56,488 nt of DNA from JBKPCD01 sp046727175. GTDB taxonomy: Bacteria; Acidobacteriota; Vicinamibacteria; Vicinamibacterales; 2-12-FULL-66-21. A model generated the notes under the pieces. It had not been told where the DNA came from. It did no database searches and saw only the letters and a list, made by a program, of their open reading frames with translations. How positions within the stretch are numbered: position 1 is the first letter of the stretch; each line of letters begins with the position of its first letter. This document shows, piece by piece, positions 16,950 to 26,414 of this stretch. The stretch is taken from the NCBI GenBank assembly GCA_046727175.1, contig JBKPCD010000176.1, forward strand, positions 1 through 56,488, in the 5' to 3' direction. A program made the translations under genes and the position numbers.

Positions 16950-18149
16950 TCACTGAGGCCAGCCCGTCTGCGGCAACCCGGGCACGATCCTCAGCGCGTT
17001 CTTGTAATAGAGCTTCTTCAACACCTCATCGCTCAGGCCCATGCCGTACATCTTGTACATCGCGTGATAGTTGCGGTAGTAGTCGAAGTACTCGTCGTTG
17101 GTCTCGAACACGCGCCAGTAGTAGGGATACTCACTGGGCTCGTACGCATCCTTGCCGAACAGCACGCGATCCTGGTACTTCGTGAAGAACTCGCGTGAAC
17201 CGCGCGGCTGGCGGCCGAACTCGTAGAGAACGGCGCCGACCTCGAAGTTGACGTTCGGCAGCTTGTCGAGTATCTGCGCGGCACGTCCGAGATCGTTGCC
17301 GCGCCACGCGAAGTGCGCGGCGATATATCGAGTGTTTGGATTGCGCGCGAACATCCGTTCCTGTTCACCCATCAGCTCCTCGAAGCTCGGGAACTGATCC
17401 TGCGGGTAACGGCGGCCGGGGAACAGCGCCAGCTCGAGCCAGCGCTCGTTCTTGTAGTCCATCGGCGCGAAGAACTGCGCGGGGTCCGCGGTGTGAATCA
17501 GCACCGGGATGTTGAGCCGCGTGCACGTCTGCCAGACGGGATCGAGATCCGGGTCGTCGACCTTGAGCCGTGATCCGTCGGCCTTCCTGCTGCGAAGGCC
17601 AAGGTCCTTGAAGACCTTCAGCCCGATCGCGCCGTCCTTGACCGCCTGTTCGAGGCCTGCGACTTCCCGCTCCTTCCAGCCCGGACCGCCTGCGCCGTCC
17701 CAGTTCACGTTCGCGAACAACCGGAACCGGTCGGCGTACTTGCTCGCTCGAATCGCTTCGACACCTTGTTTCAATCGATCGCTGCTGCCGCCACTGAGGT
17801 TCACGAGCACTCGCAAGTTCAGCGCGTCGAGCTCCTTGACGAGTCGTTCGACGTTCTCCGCCGTGATGCGCTGGTGGCTATGGATGTCGACAACCGGAAA
17901 CTTCGCGCGCGGCCTGAGGTGCTCCTCCGCGACAACCGTGGACCGCGGATGGTAATCGAGGATACTCGGTGGCGGCATCTCGGGTTTCTGACATCGTCCT
18001 GGCCGAACCTCGGTCGTTCCGGTCGGACATTCCTCTCCGGGCTGGATTGCTTGCCCCGGCTCGCCCCGCCCCCGCTGGGCGAGGGCCACGCCAGTCAGGA
18101 CCAGCAGCAGCATGAGACCAATCGCATATGAGGCTTTCGCTGTGCGCAT
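16950..18149 (-). CDS. Exported amidohydrolase-family protein (metal-dependent hydrolase)
   Basis: The start ATG at 18149 follows GGAGGAAAA and gives a 399-residue protein with a signal peptide (MRTAKASYAIGLMLLLVLTG, cleavage near ALAQ). After a proline-rich segment, a TIM-barrel of the amidohydrolase-2 type follows: VVDIHSHQRI (first metal site), VLVNLSGGSSDRL, IGLKVFKDLGL, VLIHTADPAQFF, TRYIAAHFAW and DRVLFGKDAYEP. The family includes decarboxylases and lactonases, and exported members in Acidobacteriota are uncharacterised. The first metal site reads HSH and the late Asp is in GKDAY, so metal binding looks intact. The gene stands alone, divergent from the VWFA protein. Confidence 0.82.
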   Translation of the reverse strand: MRTAKASYAIGLMLLLVLTGVALAQRGRGEPGQAIQPGEECPTGTTEVRPGRCQKPEMPPPSILDYHPRSTVVAEEHLRPRAKFPVVDIHSHQRITAENVERLVKELDALNLRVLVNLSGGSSDRLKQGVEAIRASKYADRFRLFANVNWDGAGGPGWKEREVAGLEQAVKDGAIGLKVFKDLGLRSRKADGSRLKVDDPDLDPVWQTCTRLNIPVLIHTADPAQFFAPMDYKNERWLELALFPGRRYPQDQFPSFEELMGEQERMFARNPNTRYIAAHFAWRGNDLGRAAQILDKLPNVNFEVGAVLYEFGRQPRGSREFFTKYQDRVLFGKDAYEPSEYPYYWRVFETNDEYFDYYRNYHAMYKMYGMGLSDEVLKKLYYKNALRIVPGLPQTGWPQ

Positions 18150-18348
18150 TTTTCCTCCGCCGAAAAAAGGGGGCTGTGCCGTCGCCAGCGCCAGTCTAGC
18201 AGGCCGTTGGAAAGAGACGGCCTGATGCGATCGTGCGAATCGTGGTTGCGGATCGATTCGTGCTCGGGCACTATGGAGATCTCCCGCGAGAATTGAAGAT
18301 TCGGCCAGAGATCGCGCGCACAGCACCTGGTGCGCTCACGATTGTGTA

Positions 18349-19323
18349 ATGGGGTGTCTCATAGTGTCACATCGTGCTTCTTTCATCGCGATGATGGTGG
18401 CGCTGGTGGTTCCGGTTACGTTTGCGAGACAGGAGCCCGGGATCCCCGCTGCCCCGCCTTTGCGCGCTGGGGTGGAGGAGCCGCGGGCCACGTTCCGGTC
18501 GTCGGCGGACCTCGTGTCCGTTGCGGTCGTCGTACGCGACAATGACGGCCGGCTCGTGACCGGACTGAAAGCCGACGACTTCGAGATCCTCGATCGCGGA
18601 GAGAAACGCCCGATCGTCAACTTCGACCGCGGACAGCAGGCGGACGCCCGGATGGCGCTGCTCGTGGACAGCAGCGGCAGCATGGCGACGGGTCTCAAGC
18701 GCGATCGGGCGAAGCTTGCGGCGGACTTCCTGATTGCGGGATTCAACGACGGCGACGCCGCGAGCGTCTTCGCCTTCGATTCCGACGTCCGACAGCTCAC
18801 CTCGTTCACCAGGAATGCTGATACGCTGCGGCGCGCGGTTGCGGGCGTTGTCCCCTTCGGTTCGACGTGCCTGTACGATGCGATTCTCGGCACGATTCAA
18901 AAGGTGAAGGATGAAACGCCACGGACGCGAGCGCTGGTCCTGCTGACCGATGGTGTCGACACGGCCAGCGTGCGGACCGCACACGACGCCGCGACTGCTG
19001 CAGCCTCGCTCGATCTGCCGGTCTACGTGCTTGGCGTCGACAACCTGCCGGGCGCCGAACCCAGCAGCAAGCCAACGTCCATGACGGAATCAGAGTCCAC
19101 GCTGAGCCTCGGAGAGTTGGCGCGCCGGACGGGTGGCCTGGCCACTGAAGCGGCTGCTCCTGCGCAGCTCAGCATCGTGACCCGGACCATTCTCGCCGAG
19201 CTCCACTCGCAGTACGTGATCGCATTCGCCGCCGGAACGGAACCAGGATGGCATCCGCTGACGGTGAAGGTACGGAAGGGTCGTTCCACCGCGCGGTCTC
19301 GCGACGGCTACGTGGTCCACTGA
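18349..19323 (+). CDS. Exported VWFA-domain protein (Acidobacterial VWFA-related type)
   Basis: The 324-residue protein has an N-terminal signal segment (FIAMMVALVVPVTFARQ); a start at an internal ATG (18391 or 18394) would also give a signal peptide. The first part (VSVAVVVRDNDGRLVTGLKADDFEILDRGEK) is the beta-sandwich that precedes the VWA fold in the acidobacterial family. The VWA domain follows with a MIDAS motif DSSGSM (from ALLVDSSGSMATG), the later Thr in FGSTCLYDAI and Asp in LLTDGVDTAS. It probably binds another protein through Mg2+. No von Willebrand partner, such as an AAA+ MoxR gene, is next to it. Confidence 0.82.
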   Translation: MGCLIVSHRASFIAMMVALVVPVTFARQEPGIPAAPPLRAGVEEPRATFRSSADLVSVAVVVRDNDGRLVTGLKADDFEILDRGEKRPIVNFDRGQQADARMALLVDSSGSMATGLKRDRAKLAADFLIAGFNDGDAASVFAFDSDVRQLTSFTRNADTLRRAVAGVVPFGSTCLYDAILGTIQKVKDETPRTRALVLLTDGVDTASVRTAHDAATAAASLDLPVYVLGVDNLPGAEPSSKPTSMTESESTLSLGELARRTGGLATEAAAPAQLSIVTRTILAELHSQYVIAFAAGTEPGWHPLTVKVRKGRSTARSRDGYVVH

Positions 19324-19666
19324 GGGTGGCGGGATTCGGGGTTCGGGACTCGCGATTCTTTTCCGGCTGAAAGGTCGGAGCTACTCTGAGCAGCGACTGA
19401 GCCATCTTTTCTCGATGCGCGTGGAGCCCCGCCGCCACGCGCTTCGCGCGACGGCCTTACGGCTTTGCCGCCCGCCGATGAACTGACGCCGGCGGGCCGC
19501 CTGGCGAGCGTAATCTGTCGTCAAGCTGGCGACCCACGAATCAGCGAACCGCCCGAACCACCGAACCACCGAACTACCGGCCGCGGCCCCGGCCCCCGGT
19601 CCCCCCGGCCCCCGGTCCCGGGCCCCCGGCCAGCTATACTCGAACAATTGGGTGAGGAGGCGTGTT
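19324..19666. repeat. GC-rich intergenic region with word repeats and hairpins, and the sppA ribosome site
   Basis: Words of the GGGATTCGGGGTTCGGG type occur at 19329-19350, CGAACCACCGAACCACCGAA at about 19556-19575, and CCCCGGCCCCCGGTCC runs to 19630. A GCCCGCCG/CGGCGGGC stem lies near 19470-19500. TATACT at 19635-19640 is a -10 candidate for sppA, followed by GAGGAGG at 19654-19660. Confidence 0.45.
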
Positions 19667-21409
19667 GTGGCAGTCAGACGCGGCGTGGTGCTCGTCATCG
19701 TGCTCATTCTTGCAGCGGTCGTCGCGTCGGCGGCCGGACTGATTCTTACCGCGGTGCTCGTCACGCGAGAGCCGCGCATCGTGAGTAATTCGACACTCGT
19801 TCTGCGGGTCAACGGCGATCTGCAGGAGATCGAGCCGGCGGGGGTGCTCGGGCAATTCTTCGAAGCCCCTGCCACCGTGCGATCGATCGTCGAGGCGCTT
19901 CGGAAGGCGAAGGTCGACAACCGGATCGCGAGTGTCGTCATTCGGCCGACGAGCGCAGGGGCGCTCTGGGGCAAGGTCCAGGAGATCCGCGAGGCGATTC
20001 TCGATTTCAAGCGCTCGAGAAAACCGATCATCGCGTATCTCGAGCAGGGCGGCGAGCAGGAGTTCTATCTTGCGAGCGCGTGCGACAAAGTCTTCCTGAT
20101 GCCGACGGCGTCCCTCGATCTCACCGGCATCGCGAGCTACGAGCTGTTCCTGCGCGGAACGCTCGACAAGATCGGCGCCTATCCAGACGCGCTGCACATC
20201 GGCGACTACAAAACAGCGTCGAACGTTTACACGGAACGCACCTATACGCCCGCGCACCGCGAGATGGCGGAATCACTCAACAACGATCTGTACGAGCAGC
20301 TGATTCGAGGCATTGCCGATGGCCGCCATCGATCCGACGCGGAGGTGCGGCGCCTTCTCGACCATGGGCCGTTTCTGCCCGAGGACGCCGTACGTGCCGG
20401 GCTCATCGACGATGTGGCGTACGAGGACGAGCTCGACGACAAGGTTCGGCTGGCTCGCGGCAGCGTGAAATTCGTGGAGCAGAACGAGTATCGCAACGTG
20501 AGCCTTGCGTCGCTCGGCCTGAACACGGGGCAGCGGATCGCGGTCATTCACGCGGTCGGTCTGATCAGCACCGGCCGCAGCAGTTACGACTGGCCGGGGG
20601 ACGTTGTCGGGTCGGACACGATTGTCGACTACCTCCGTCGGGCGCGGGCTGACCGATCGATCAAGGCAATCGTGCTTCGGGTCGACAGCCCGGGTGGATC
20701 GGCCATCGCCTCCGATGTCATCTGGCGGGAAGTGATGCTGACGCGCAGCCAGAAGCCGGTGATTGCGTCGATGTCCGACGTGGCGGCGTCTGGTGGGTAC
20801 TACATCGCGATGCCCGCCCACGCGATCGTCGCCGAGCCGGCGACGCTGACCGGCTCCATCGGCGTCGTGATGGTCAAGTTCGTCGTCGACGGCACGATGA
20901 AGAAGCTTGGCTTGAACCTGGAGCACGTGCACCAGGGACGATACGCGGATTTGTACTCACCGGTCAGGCCGTTTTCCGCGGAGGAGCGCGCGAAAGTGGA
21001 AGAGCAGATGCAGGCGACCTACGACGCGTTCGTCGAGAAGGCGGCAGAGGGGCGCAACACGACACCAGAGCGGATCGACGCGATCGCCCAGGGGCGCGTG
21101 TGGACGGGCCGACAGGCGAAGCAGCTCGGTCTCGTCGACGAGCTCGGCGGACTGGAACGCGCGCTCGCGCTTGCGAAGCAGCGCGCGAGGATTCCGCAGG
21201 ACGCGGAAGTCCAGATCGTCGTGTACCCGCCGCGGAAATCGATCTACGAGATCGTTAGCAACCCGTTCGGCCGTTCGGAGGATGGCGCAACGCTCGCGGG
21301 ACTGCTCGGTTTCCGCGACCCACGCGCGCTGCAGGCGCTGACGGCGCCGATCCGAGTCTTCCGACGCGGAGAGCCGTTGGCGCTGATGCCGAATGTGTTC
21401 GTGAGATGA
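19667..21409 (+). CDS. sppA: Signal peptide peptidase SppA, 67-kDa (double-domain) type
   Basis: The GTG at 19667 is chosen because GAGGAGG sits 6 bases upstream; an earlier GTG at 19652 would place the ribosome site inside the gene. The 580-residue product has an N-terminal TM anchor (GVVLVIVLILAAVVASAAGLI) and two tandem Clp-like peptidase domains. The general-base lysine is Lys182 in IGDYKTASN and the nucleophile is Ser375 in VAASGGYYIA; RVDSPGGSAIASD precedes it, as in E. coli SppA. It digests signal peptides left in the membrane after their release. Both catalytic residues are intact. Confidence 0.93.
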   Translation: MAVRRGVVLVIVLILAAVVASAAGLILTAVLVTREPRIVSNSTLVLRVNGDLQEIEPAGVLGQFFEAPATVRSIVEALRKAKVDNRIASVVIRPTSAGALWGKVQEIREAILDFKRSRKPIIAYLEQGGEQEFYLASACDKVFLMPTASLDLTGIASYELFLRGTLDKIGAYPDALHIGDYKTASNVYTERTYTPAHREMAESLNNDLYEQLIRGIADGRHRSDAEVRRLLDHGPFLPEDAVRAGLIDDVAYEDELDDKVRLARGSVKFVEQNEYRNVSLASLGLNTGQRIAVIHAVGLISTGRSSYDWPGDVVGSDTIVDYLRRARADRSIKAIVLRVDSPGGSAIASDVIWREVMLTRSQKPVIASMSDVAASGGYYIAMPAHAIVAEPATLTGSIGVVMVKFVVDGTMKKLGLNLEHVHQGRYADLYSPVRPFSAEERAKVEEQMQATYDAFVEKAAEGRNTTPERIDAIAQGRVWTGRQAKQLGLVDELGGLERALALAKQRARIPQDAEVQIVVYPPRKSIYEIVSNPFGRSEDGATLAGLLGFRDPRALQALTAPIRVFRRGEPLALMPNVFVR

Positions 21410-21487
21410 GCGCCCTCTCAGGACGCTGAGGAGACCGGGGCCACGGACAAACCTTTCACTCCGCCTTCTTCGTTCGCGGGCGCAGGG

Positions 21488-23404
21488 TCACGCGATGACC
21501 TGCGCCAGCGTCTCTCTATTAATCGTGATCCGCATCCGTTCGCGGGCCTTGGTCATGTAGGCCCCGAAGAAGCGATTGCGTTGCTCGTTCAGCAGCTCGG
21601 TCTTGACCGTATCCTTCCCTTTCGCAAGCTCCTCGTCGGTAACCGCTTTCTTCTCGAGCACCTTGACGATTGCCGCGCCGTTGTCGGTCACGATCGGGTG
21701 GCTGATGCCCCCGACGGGCAGGCTGAACGCCGCTGTGTCGACCGCCGGACTGACACCAAGGTCACCGACCGGCGCGCCGCGCGCGATCAGGTCCGTCGTC
21801 TTGACCTCGAGGCCTGCAGCTTTCGCCACCGCGGTGAAATCGCCCTTCTCGAGCTGCGGCGCCAGCGACGTGGCTTTTTGTCGCGCAAGATCGAGCGCCT
21901 TCTTCTTCAGCAGATCTTCGCGGACGCGGCCCTTCACTTCTTCAAGCGTCGCATCGCGCGCGTCCTGACGCCCGGTGACCGTAATGAACGCGATTCCCTG
22001 TGGCGTACGGATCCCCTCGCTCACTTCACCTTCCTTCATCTCAAAGGCGCGTGATGCGATGGCCGGGGCCATGCCCAAACCGGCGATTGGCTCCTCTCGC
22101 GCGAAGAATCCTGAATCGTTCACGGCGAGCCCGCGCGCCTTGGCCACGGTATCGAGATCCGACGGCGTCTTCAGTTTTCCCGCGAGATCGTCGGCGGTGC
22201 GCTGGGCTTCCGACTGCGCTCGATCCCATTTCAGCTGATCTTCGATTTGCCCGCGAACTTCCTCGAGCGTCCGTTTCGTGGCTGGCTTCTTGTCGACGAC
22301 CTTGATGATGTGGAAGCCGTACTGTGACTTCACGAGATCGCTGATCTGTCCCGGCTGGAGCGAAAACGCCACTTTATCGAACTCGGGGACCATCTGGCCT
22401 TTCGAGAAGAAGTCCAGGTCGCCGCCCTTCTTCGCGCTGCCCTCGTCTTCGGAGAACTTCGTCGCAAGTTGTACGAAGTCCTCACCCGCCTTCACCTTCG
22501 CGAGCAGGTCCTCCGCCTGCTTCTTGACTGCGGCTTCGTCCTTCCCTTCGGTCTTCAGCAGGATGTGGCTGGCGCGCACCTGCTCCGGCGTCGTGTACTG
22601 CTGCTCGTTGTCCTGGTAGTAGCGAGTCACGTCTTCAGGAGTAATCTTCGTCCGATCGCGAATGGCCTGAGTATCGATCAGCGCGTAGCGAATCTTCCGC
22701 TTCTCGGGCAGACGGTAGTCCGTCTTGCGCTCGTTGAAATGCGCGCTGACTTCCGCGTCGGTCACGGTTGCGCCTTCGCGAAACTTGTCCGCGGCGAACG
22801 AAAGCACCGCGAGCTTCACCTTCTCGTTTCGCCGCTTGAACTCTGAGGTGACATCCTTGTCGGTGACGGTTACCCAGTCGGTGAGCGCACCCTGCAGCTT
22901 CGCGAGCACGATGCTGCGACGGACCTGGTCCTCGAACTCCGCCGGACGCATCGGCGGATCCGAGGACAACAGAATCTGCTGATACCGGTGGTCGCCAATG
23001 AATTGTCCGTTCTCCTGGAACCCCGGCAACGCCAGAATCCGTGCCCGCACCTCGTCGTCGCTCGCAGTGATCCCCAAGCGGTCCGCTTCGACCAGCTGTG
23101 CCTCCTCCTCGATCATCTGCTGCACGATCCGTTGATCGATGCCGAGTTGTTTGAGGAGTTTTTCGTCGACGTTACCGCCGTACGCGCGACGGTAGTCTTG
23201 CATCTGTCGCTGATAGATACGGCGGAATCGCGCGACGGTGATCTCGCGCCCCTCGACGCTGGCCACCACGTCGCGCATGCCGGCGCCGGCTGCCTGGTTG
23301 CGCAGGAAGTTCGGGATATAGAGAAGAATGAACGCAACGACCACAATCGCAAGGCTCCATTTGAGCCAGTTCTTGTGGCGTCGCATCCCGTCGAGCATGG
23401 TCAT
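21488..23404 (-). CDS. PpiD-like periplasmic peptidyl-prolyl isomerase/chaperone
   Basis: The 638-residue protein begins with a single TM anchor (WLKWSLAIVVVAFILLYI), as in PpiD. A SurA_N-like chaperone region follows (VARFRRIYQRQMQDYRRAYG, QRIVQQMIEEEAQLVEADRL). A parvulin PPIC domain occupies about residues 265-365 (RASHILLKTEG, FSEDEGSAKKGGDLDFF, GFHIIKVVDKKPA). The C-terminal half repeats a second, more diverged parvulin-like region, then KTELLNEQRNRFFGAYMTKA. It helps outer-membrane and periplasmic proteins fold after export. The start may instead be the second ATG (MLDGMRRHKNW, at 23398). Confidence 0.87.
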   Translation of the reverse strand: MTMLDGMRRHKNWLKWSLAIVVVAFILLYIPNFLRNQAAGAGMRDVVASVEGREITVARFRRIYQRQMQDYRRAYGGNVDEKLLKQLGIDQRIVQQMIEEEAQLVEADRLGITASDDEVRARILALPGFQENGQFIGDHRYQQILLSSDPPMRPAEFEDQVRRSIVLAKLQGALTDWVTVTDKDVTSEFKRRNEKVKLAVLSFAADKFREGATVTDAEVSAHFNERKTDYRLPEKRKIRYALIDTQAIRDRTKITPEDVTRYYQDNEQQYTTPEQVRASHILLKTEGKDEAAVKKQAEDLLAKVKAGEDFVQLATKFSEDEGSAKKGGDLDFFSKGQMVPEFDKVAFSLQPGQISDLVKSQYGFHIIKVVDKKPATKRTLEEVRGQIEDQLKWDRAQSEAQRTADDLAGKLKTPSDLDTVAKARGLAVNDSGFFAREEPIAGLGMAPAIASRAFEMKEGEVSEGIRTPQGIAFITVTGRQDARDATLEEVKGRVREDLLKKKALDLARQKATSLAPQLEKGDFTAVAKAAGLEVKTTDLIARGAPVGDLGVSPAVDTAAFSLPVGGISHPIVTDNGAAIVKVLEKKAVTDEELAKGKDTVKTELLNEQRNRFFGAYMTKARERMRITINRETLAQVIA

Positions 23405-24007
23405 GGTTCGATAGCCTTGTTGAAGTACCCGAAGCGTGTCTGGACTCTTGGGCCGGGCGTCGTTTCTATCTCACCGCGCACACTCCGCACGGCGGGCACC
23501 CCGGCTCCCGCCCCAAGCGCGCACGATACGCGCAGCACGGGCCCCGATTCGACGCTGAAAATGTCCATTATGCCTCATTCCTCACTCGCTCGCTTTGCTC
23601 GCTCCGAGCCACCCTCGGGCTTATTGGGGATTCGGTGTTGGGGCTCGCGATTCGATTCTCGGCATAGCTCGCTTCACAAAAATGCGCGGTGGCCCGCTGT
23701 TCGGGACGCGGGAAGTCCAAGGCGACATGCGCAGATTCGTAACCCACCAGCGCTCGAGGCTCGGTTACAGAATTGACATTGACGAATCAGGACGGGACGC
23801 AAGCTCGACGTCTGGCCGACTAGGCGTGCGAGCCGGATCGCTCTGAGAACCGTGCGCCCCGGACCTGCGCCGCTTTGCGATGCGCGAGATCCCGGGCATG
23901 AATCCGCGAACCGCGATTGCAGGTCCCGAACGCCCAGTCCCGAGCCCCGAAACGCGGTGCTGGCGTTGGGATTGCAAACCAGGACGGCTCAGCGGCTGTG
24001 TTAATAT
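23405..24007. other. Intergenic region without a gene
   Basis: About 600 bases separate the divergent PpiD and diguanylate cyclase genes. I see no coding signal. The region holds loose word repeats (GGGGATTCGGTGTTGGGGCT near 23627, TCCCGAACGCCCAGTCCCGA near 23926) and short inverted repeats such as CTCGCTCGCTTTGCTCGCTC. A TTAATATTTG at 24001-24010 looks like a -10 region for the rightward gene. Promoters for both genes should lie here. Confidence 0.45.
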
Positions 24008-25189
24008 TTGCGTAGCACAGAAGGACTTAGAAGGAATCTCGCCATTCGCAATGGGACGCAGAGCCGATTGACGCGGACTGGTCGGCAGTCTGGCGCCCGT
24101 CCATCGCTCAGGAACAGTGTGCCATCGAGCCGACGCGATCTGGCGGACCGGCTGCGGTCCGCGCAGCCGACGCTTCGACGCACGCTGACGCGTGCCGAGG
24201 TCCTCACCCGACTGATCCGGGCGGTGAACTCCAGTTTGGATCCCGAGCGTGTTGCGGAAGCCATCGTTTCGCAGGTCGCCGAGTGGGTGCCGGTGCCAGC
24301 CTGGCTGGTGCTCGTCATCGACGATGCGGGGCGGACGCGTGCGATGGGAGGCCGCGGGCTCACGTCCGAACTCGAAGCGACCGCGCATGCGGTCGGTGGA
24401 TGGGTGATGGGGCATCGGGCGGTGTTCAGCACTGCCGACGCGTCGGCGGATCGCCGTGCGCCGCGGTTTGGGGGTGATCTGGCGCCCGTATCGGCGATCG
24501 GCTTTCCACTCGAGTGTCGTGGACGCACGCTCGGAGCGCTCGTTGCACTCGATTCAGCGGCGTCGGCCCGAGAGCCCAGACTCCTCTCAGGTACGCTGGA
24601 TGCGTTGCTGGCGATAATCGAGCCTGGCTCGATTGCGCTCGACAACGCGTTGCGCCTGCAGCGTGCCGAAGCGCTCTCGGTCACCGACGATCTGACGCAG
24701 CTGTACAACTCGCGATACCTCTCGCAGGTGTTGCGACGCGAGACGAAGCGCGCCTTGCGCAGCGCCCGTCCGCTCTCGCTGCTCTTCGTCGATCTCGATG
24801 GATTCAAGTCCGTCAACGATACGCACGGGCACCTGTTCGGGAGCCGCGCGCTCGTCGAGGCGGCGGGCGTGATCCGCACGAGCGCGCGCGAGACCGACGT
24901 TGTCGCTCGTTATGGCGGTGACGAGTTCGCGCTCGTACTCCCCGAGACGGGCAGAGAGGGTGCGCTGGCGGTCGGCGAGCGCATCCGCGAACGCATCGCC
25001 GATTTCCATTTCCTCGACAGTCAGGGGTTGGACGTTCGGCTGACCGTTTCAATCGGCCTCGCGACGATGCCCGATGTCGCGATGACATCGGAAGGGCTCA
25101 TTCAAGCGGCCGATGACGCGATGTATCACATCAAGGCCGTTGGCAAGAATGGGATCCATGTTGCCGAGCACGTCGAAAGTCCGAAGTAA
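24008..25189 (+). CDS. GAF-GGDEF diguanylate cyclase
   Basis: The protein of up to 393 residues has a GAF-like sensor domain (SLDPERVAEAIVSQVAEWVP, VSAIGFPLECRGRTLGALVA). A GGDEF domain follows, with DDLTQLYNSRYL, SLLFVDLDGFKSVNDTHGH and the active-site motif YGGDEF. Exactly five residues before GGDEF there is an RETD sequence, the RxxD inhibitory site, so product feedback by c-di-GMP is likely. It makes c-di-GMP from two GTP. The start is uncertain: TTG 24008 is the longest option, and TTG 24071 or GTG 24119 would remove an Arg-rich leader. An HD-GYP protein that may degrade the product lies at 38657-40030. Confidence 0.88.
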   Translation: MRSTEGLRRNLAIRNGTQSRLTRTGRQSGARPSLRNSVPSSRRDLADRLRSAQPTLRRTLTRAEVLTRLIRAVNSSLDPERVAEAIVSQVAEWVPVPAWLVLVIDDAGRTRAMGGRGLTSELEATAHAVGGWVMGHRAVFSTADASADRRAPRFGGDLAPVSAIGFPLECRGRTLGALVALDSAASAREPRLLSGTLDALLAIIEPGSIALDNALRLQRAEALSVTDDLTQLYNSRYLSQVLRRETKRALRSARPLSLLFVDLDGFKSVNDTHGHLFGSRALVEAAGVIRTSARETDVVARYGGDEFALVLPETGREGALAVGERIRERIADFHFLDSQGLDVRLTVSIGLATMPDVAMTSEGLIQAADDAMYHIKAVGKNGIHVAEHVESPK

Positions 25190-25251
25190 GAAGAATGTCG
25201 TTACCAGGAAGGCTGGTACTTCGTACTTCGAACTTGATCGTTCTTACTTGC
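25178..25251. repeat. Word-repeat hairpin between the cyclase and mreB
   Basis: AAGTAAGAA-type words (25180-25196) and complementary TTCTTACTT and GTACTTCG words (25214-25250) form an inverted repeat that overlaps the cyclase stop. It could terminate the upstream message and has the same words as the gap at 32726-32803. Confidence 0.45.
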
Positions 25252-25264
25252 TAGGAGTTGCGGT

Positions 25265-26290
25265 TTGAGTTTGCGTTCGCTGTTCTCTCTCTTCTCGAGC
25301 GACCTCGCCATCGATCTCGGTACGGCGAACACGTGCGTGTACGCGCGTGGAAAGGGCATCGTCGTCAACGAGCCGTCGATCGTGGCGATCAACAAGGTCA
25401 ACGGACGCATCGAAGCCGTTGGTAAGGACGCCAAGGACATGCTCGGCCGGACGCCCGGCAACATCGTGGCCATCAAGCCGATGAAGGACGGTGTCATTGC
25501 GGACTTCGAGGTCACCGAGAAGATGCTGACCTACTTCATCAAGAAGGCCCACAACCGGAACGTTTGGGTGCGGCCGCGGATCGTGATCGGCGTGCCCTCC
25601 GAAATCACTCAGGTCGAGAAGCGCGCCGTCAAGGACAGCGCGTACCGGGCGAAGGCGAGCGAGGTGCATCTGGTCGAGGAAGCGATGGCCGCCGCAATTG
25701 GTGCAGGCATGCCGATCACGGAGCCGTCGGGCAACATGATCGTCGACATCGGCGGCGGGACGACCGATATCGCCGTCATCTCACTCGCCGGCATCGTCTA
25801 CAGCAAGGCCGTTCGGGTAGCGGGCAACGAAATGGATGAGGCAATCATCCAGTACATCAAGAAGACCTACAACCTGCTGATCGGCGAGCGTACGGCCGAA
25901 GCGATCAAGATGGAGGTGGGATCCGCGTACCCGCTCGACGAGCGCATGACGATGGAGATCAAGGGGCGGCATCTGATCGAAGGCGTCCCGAAGACGATCA
26001 CGATCAGCGACGAGGAGATCCGCGAAGCACTCGCCGAGACCGTGAACGTCATCGTCGACTCGGTGAGAGTCGCACTCGAGCGGACGCCGCCAGAGTTGTC
26101 CGCGGACATCGTCGATCGCGGGATCGTGCTGACGGGCGGCGGATCGCTGCTGAAGAATCTCGACAAGCGGTTGCGCGAGGAGACCGGGTTGCCGCTCGCA
26201 ATGGCAGAAGACCCGCTGTCGTCGGTCGTGCTTGGCGCGGGGAAGATGCTGTCGGACTTCAATTTGTTGAGGAAGATATCGATCGATTGA
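25265..26290 (+). CDS. mreB: Rod-shape determining protein MreB
   Basis: MreB forms actin-like filaments under the inner membrane that guide side-wall synthesis. This 341-residue protein has the family blocks: AIDLGTANTCVYARGKGIVVNEPS (phosphate 1), IVDIGGGTTDIAVISL (phosphate 2), VVLGAGKMLSDFNLL near the end and GIVLTGGGSLLKNL (adenosine). The start is a TTG at 25265 with AGGAG seven bases before it, which makes MSLRSLFSLFSSDLAIDL; the internal ATGs are far inside the fold. It leads the mreBCD-mrdA-rodA operon. Repeats upstream and downstream separate it from the neighbours, so mreC may also have its own promoter. Confidence 0.96.
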   Translation: MSLRSLFSLFSSDLAIDLGTANTCVYARGKGIVVNEPSIVAINKVNGRIEAVGKDAKDMLGRTPGNIVAIKPMKDGVIADFEVTEKMLTYFIKKAHNRNVWVRPRIVIGVPSEITQVEKRAVKDSAYRAKASEVHLVEEAMAAAIGAGMPITEPSGNMIVDIGGGTTDIAVISLAGIVYSKAVRVAGNEMDEAIIQYIKKTYNLLIGERTAEAIKMEVGSAYPLDERMTMEIKGRHLIEGVPKTITISDEEIREALAETVNVIVDSVRVALERTPPELSADIVDRGIVLTGGGSLLKNLDKRLREETGLPLAMAEDPLSSVVLGAGKMLSDFNLLRKISID

Positions 26291-26294
26291 TCGG

Positions 26295-26403
26295 CCGGGG
26301 TTCGGGGCTCGGGATTCGGGGCTCGAAGAGATTCCTATCCCCTGTCTCGCGAGCCTTTTGACGAGCAGGTGGCGAACCCCGAACCCCGAATCCCGAACCC
26401 CGG
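26295..26403. repeat. Long inverted word-repeat between mreB and mreC
   Basis: Two 31-base arms, 26295-26325 (CCGGGGTTCGGGGCTCGGGA...) and 26373-26403 (CGAACCCCGAACCCCGAATC...), are complementary with few mismatches around a 47-base loop. It is a strong hairpin that may attenuate or stabilise the mre transcript. Confidence 0.6.
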
Positions 26404-26414
26404 TTGCGTAAAGA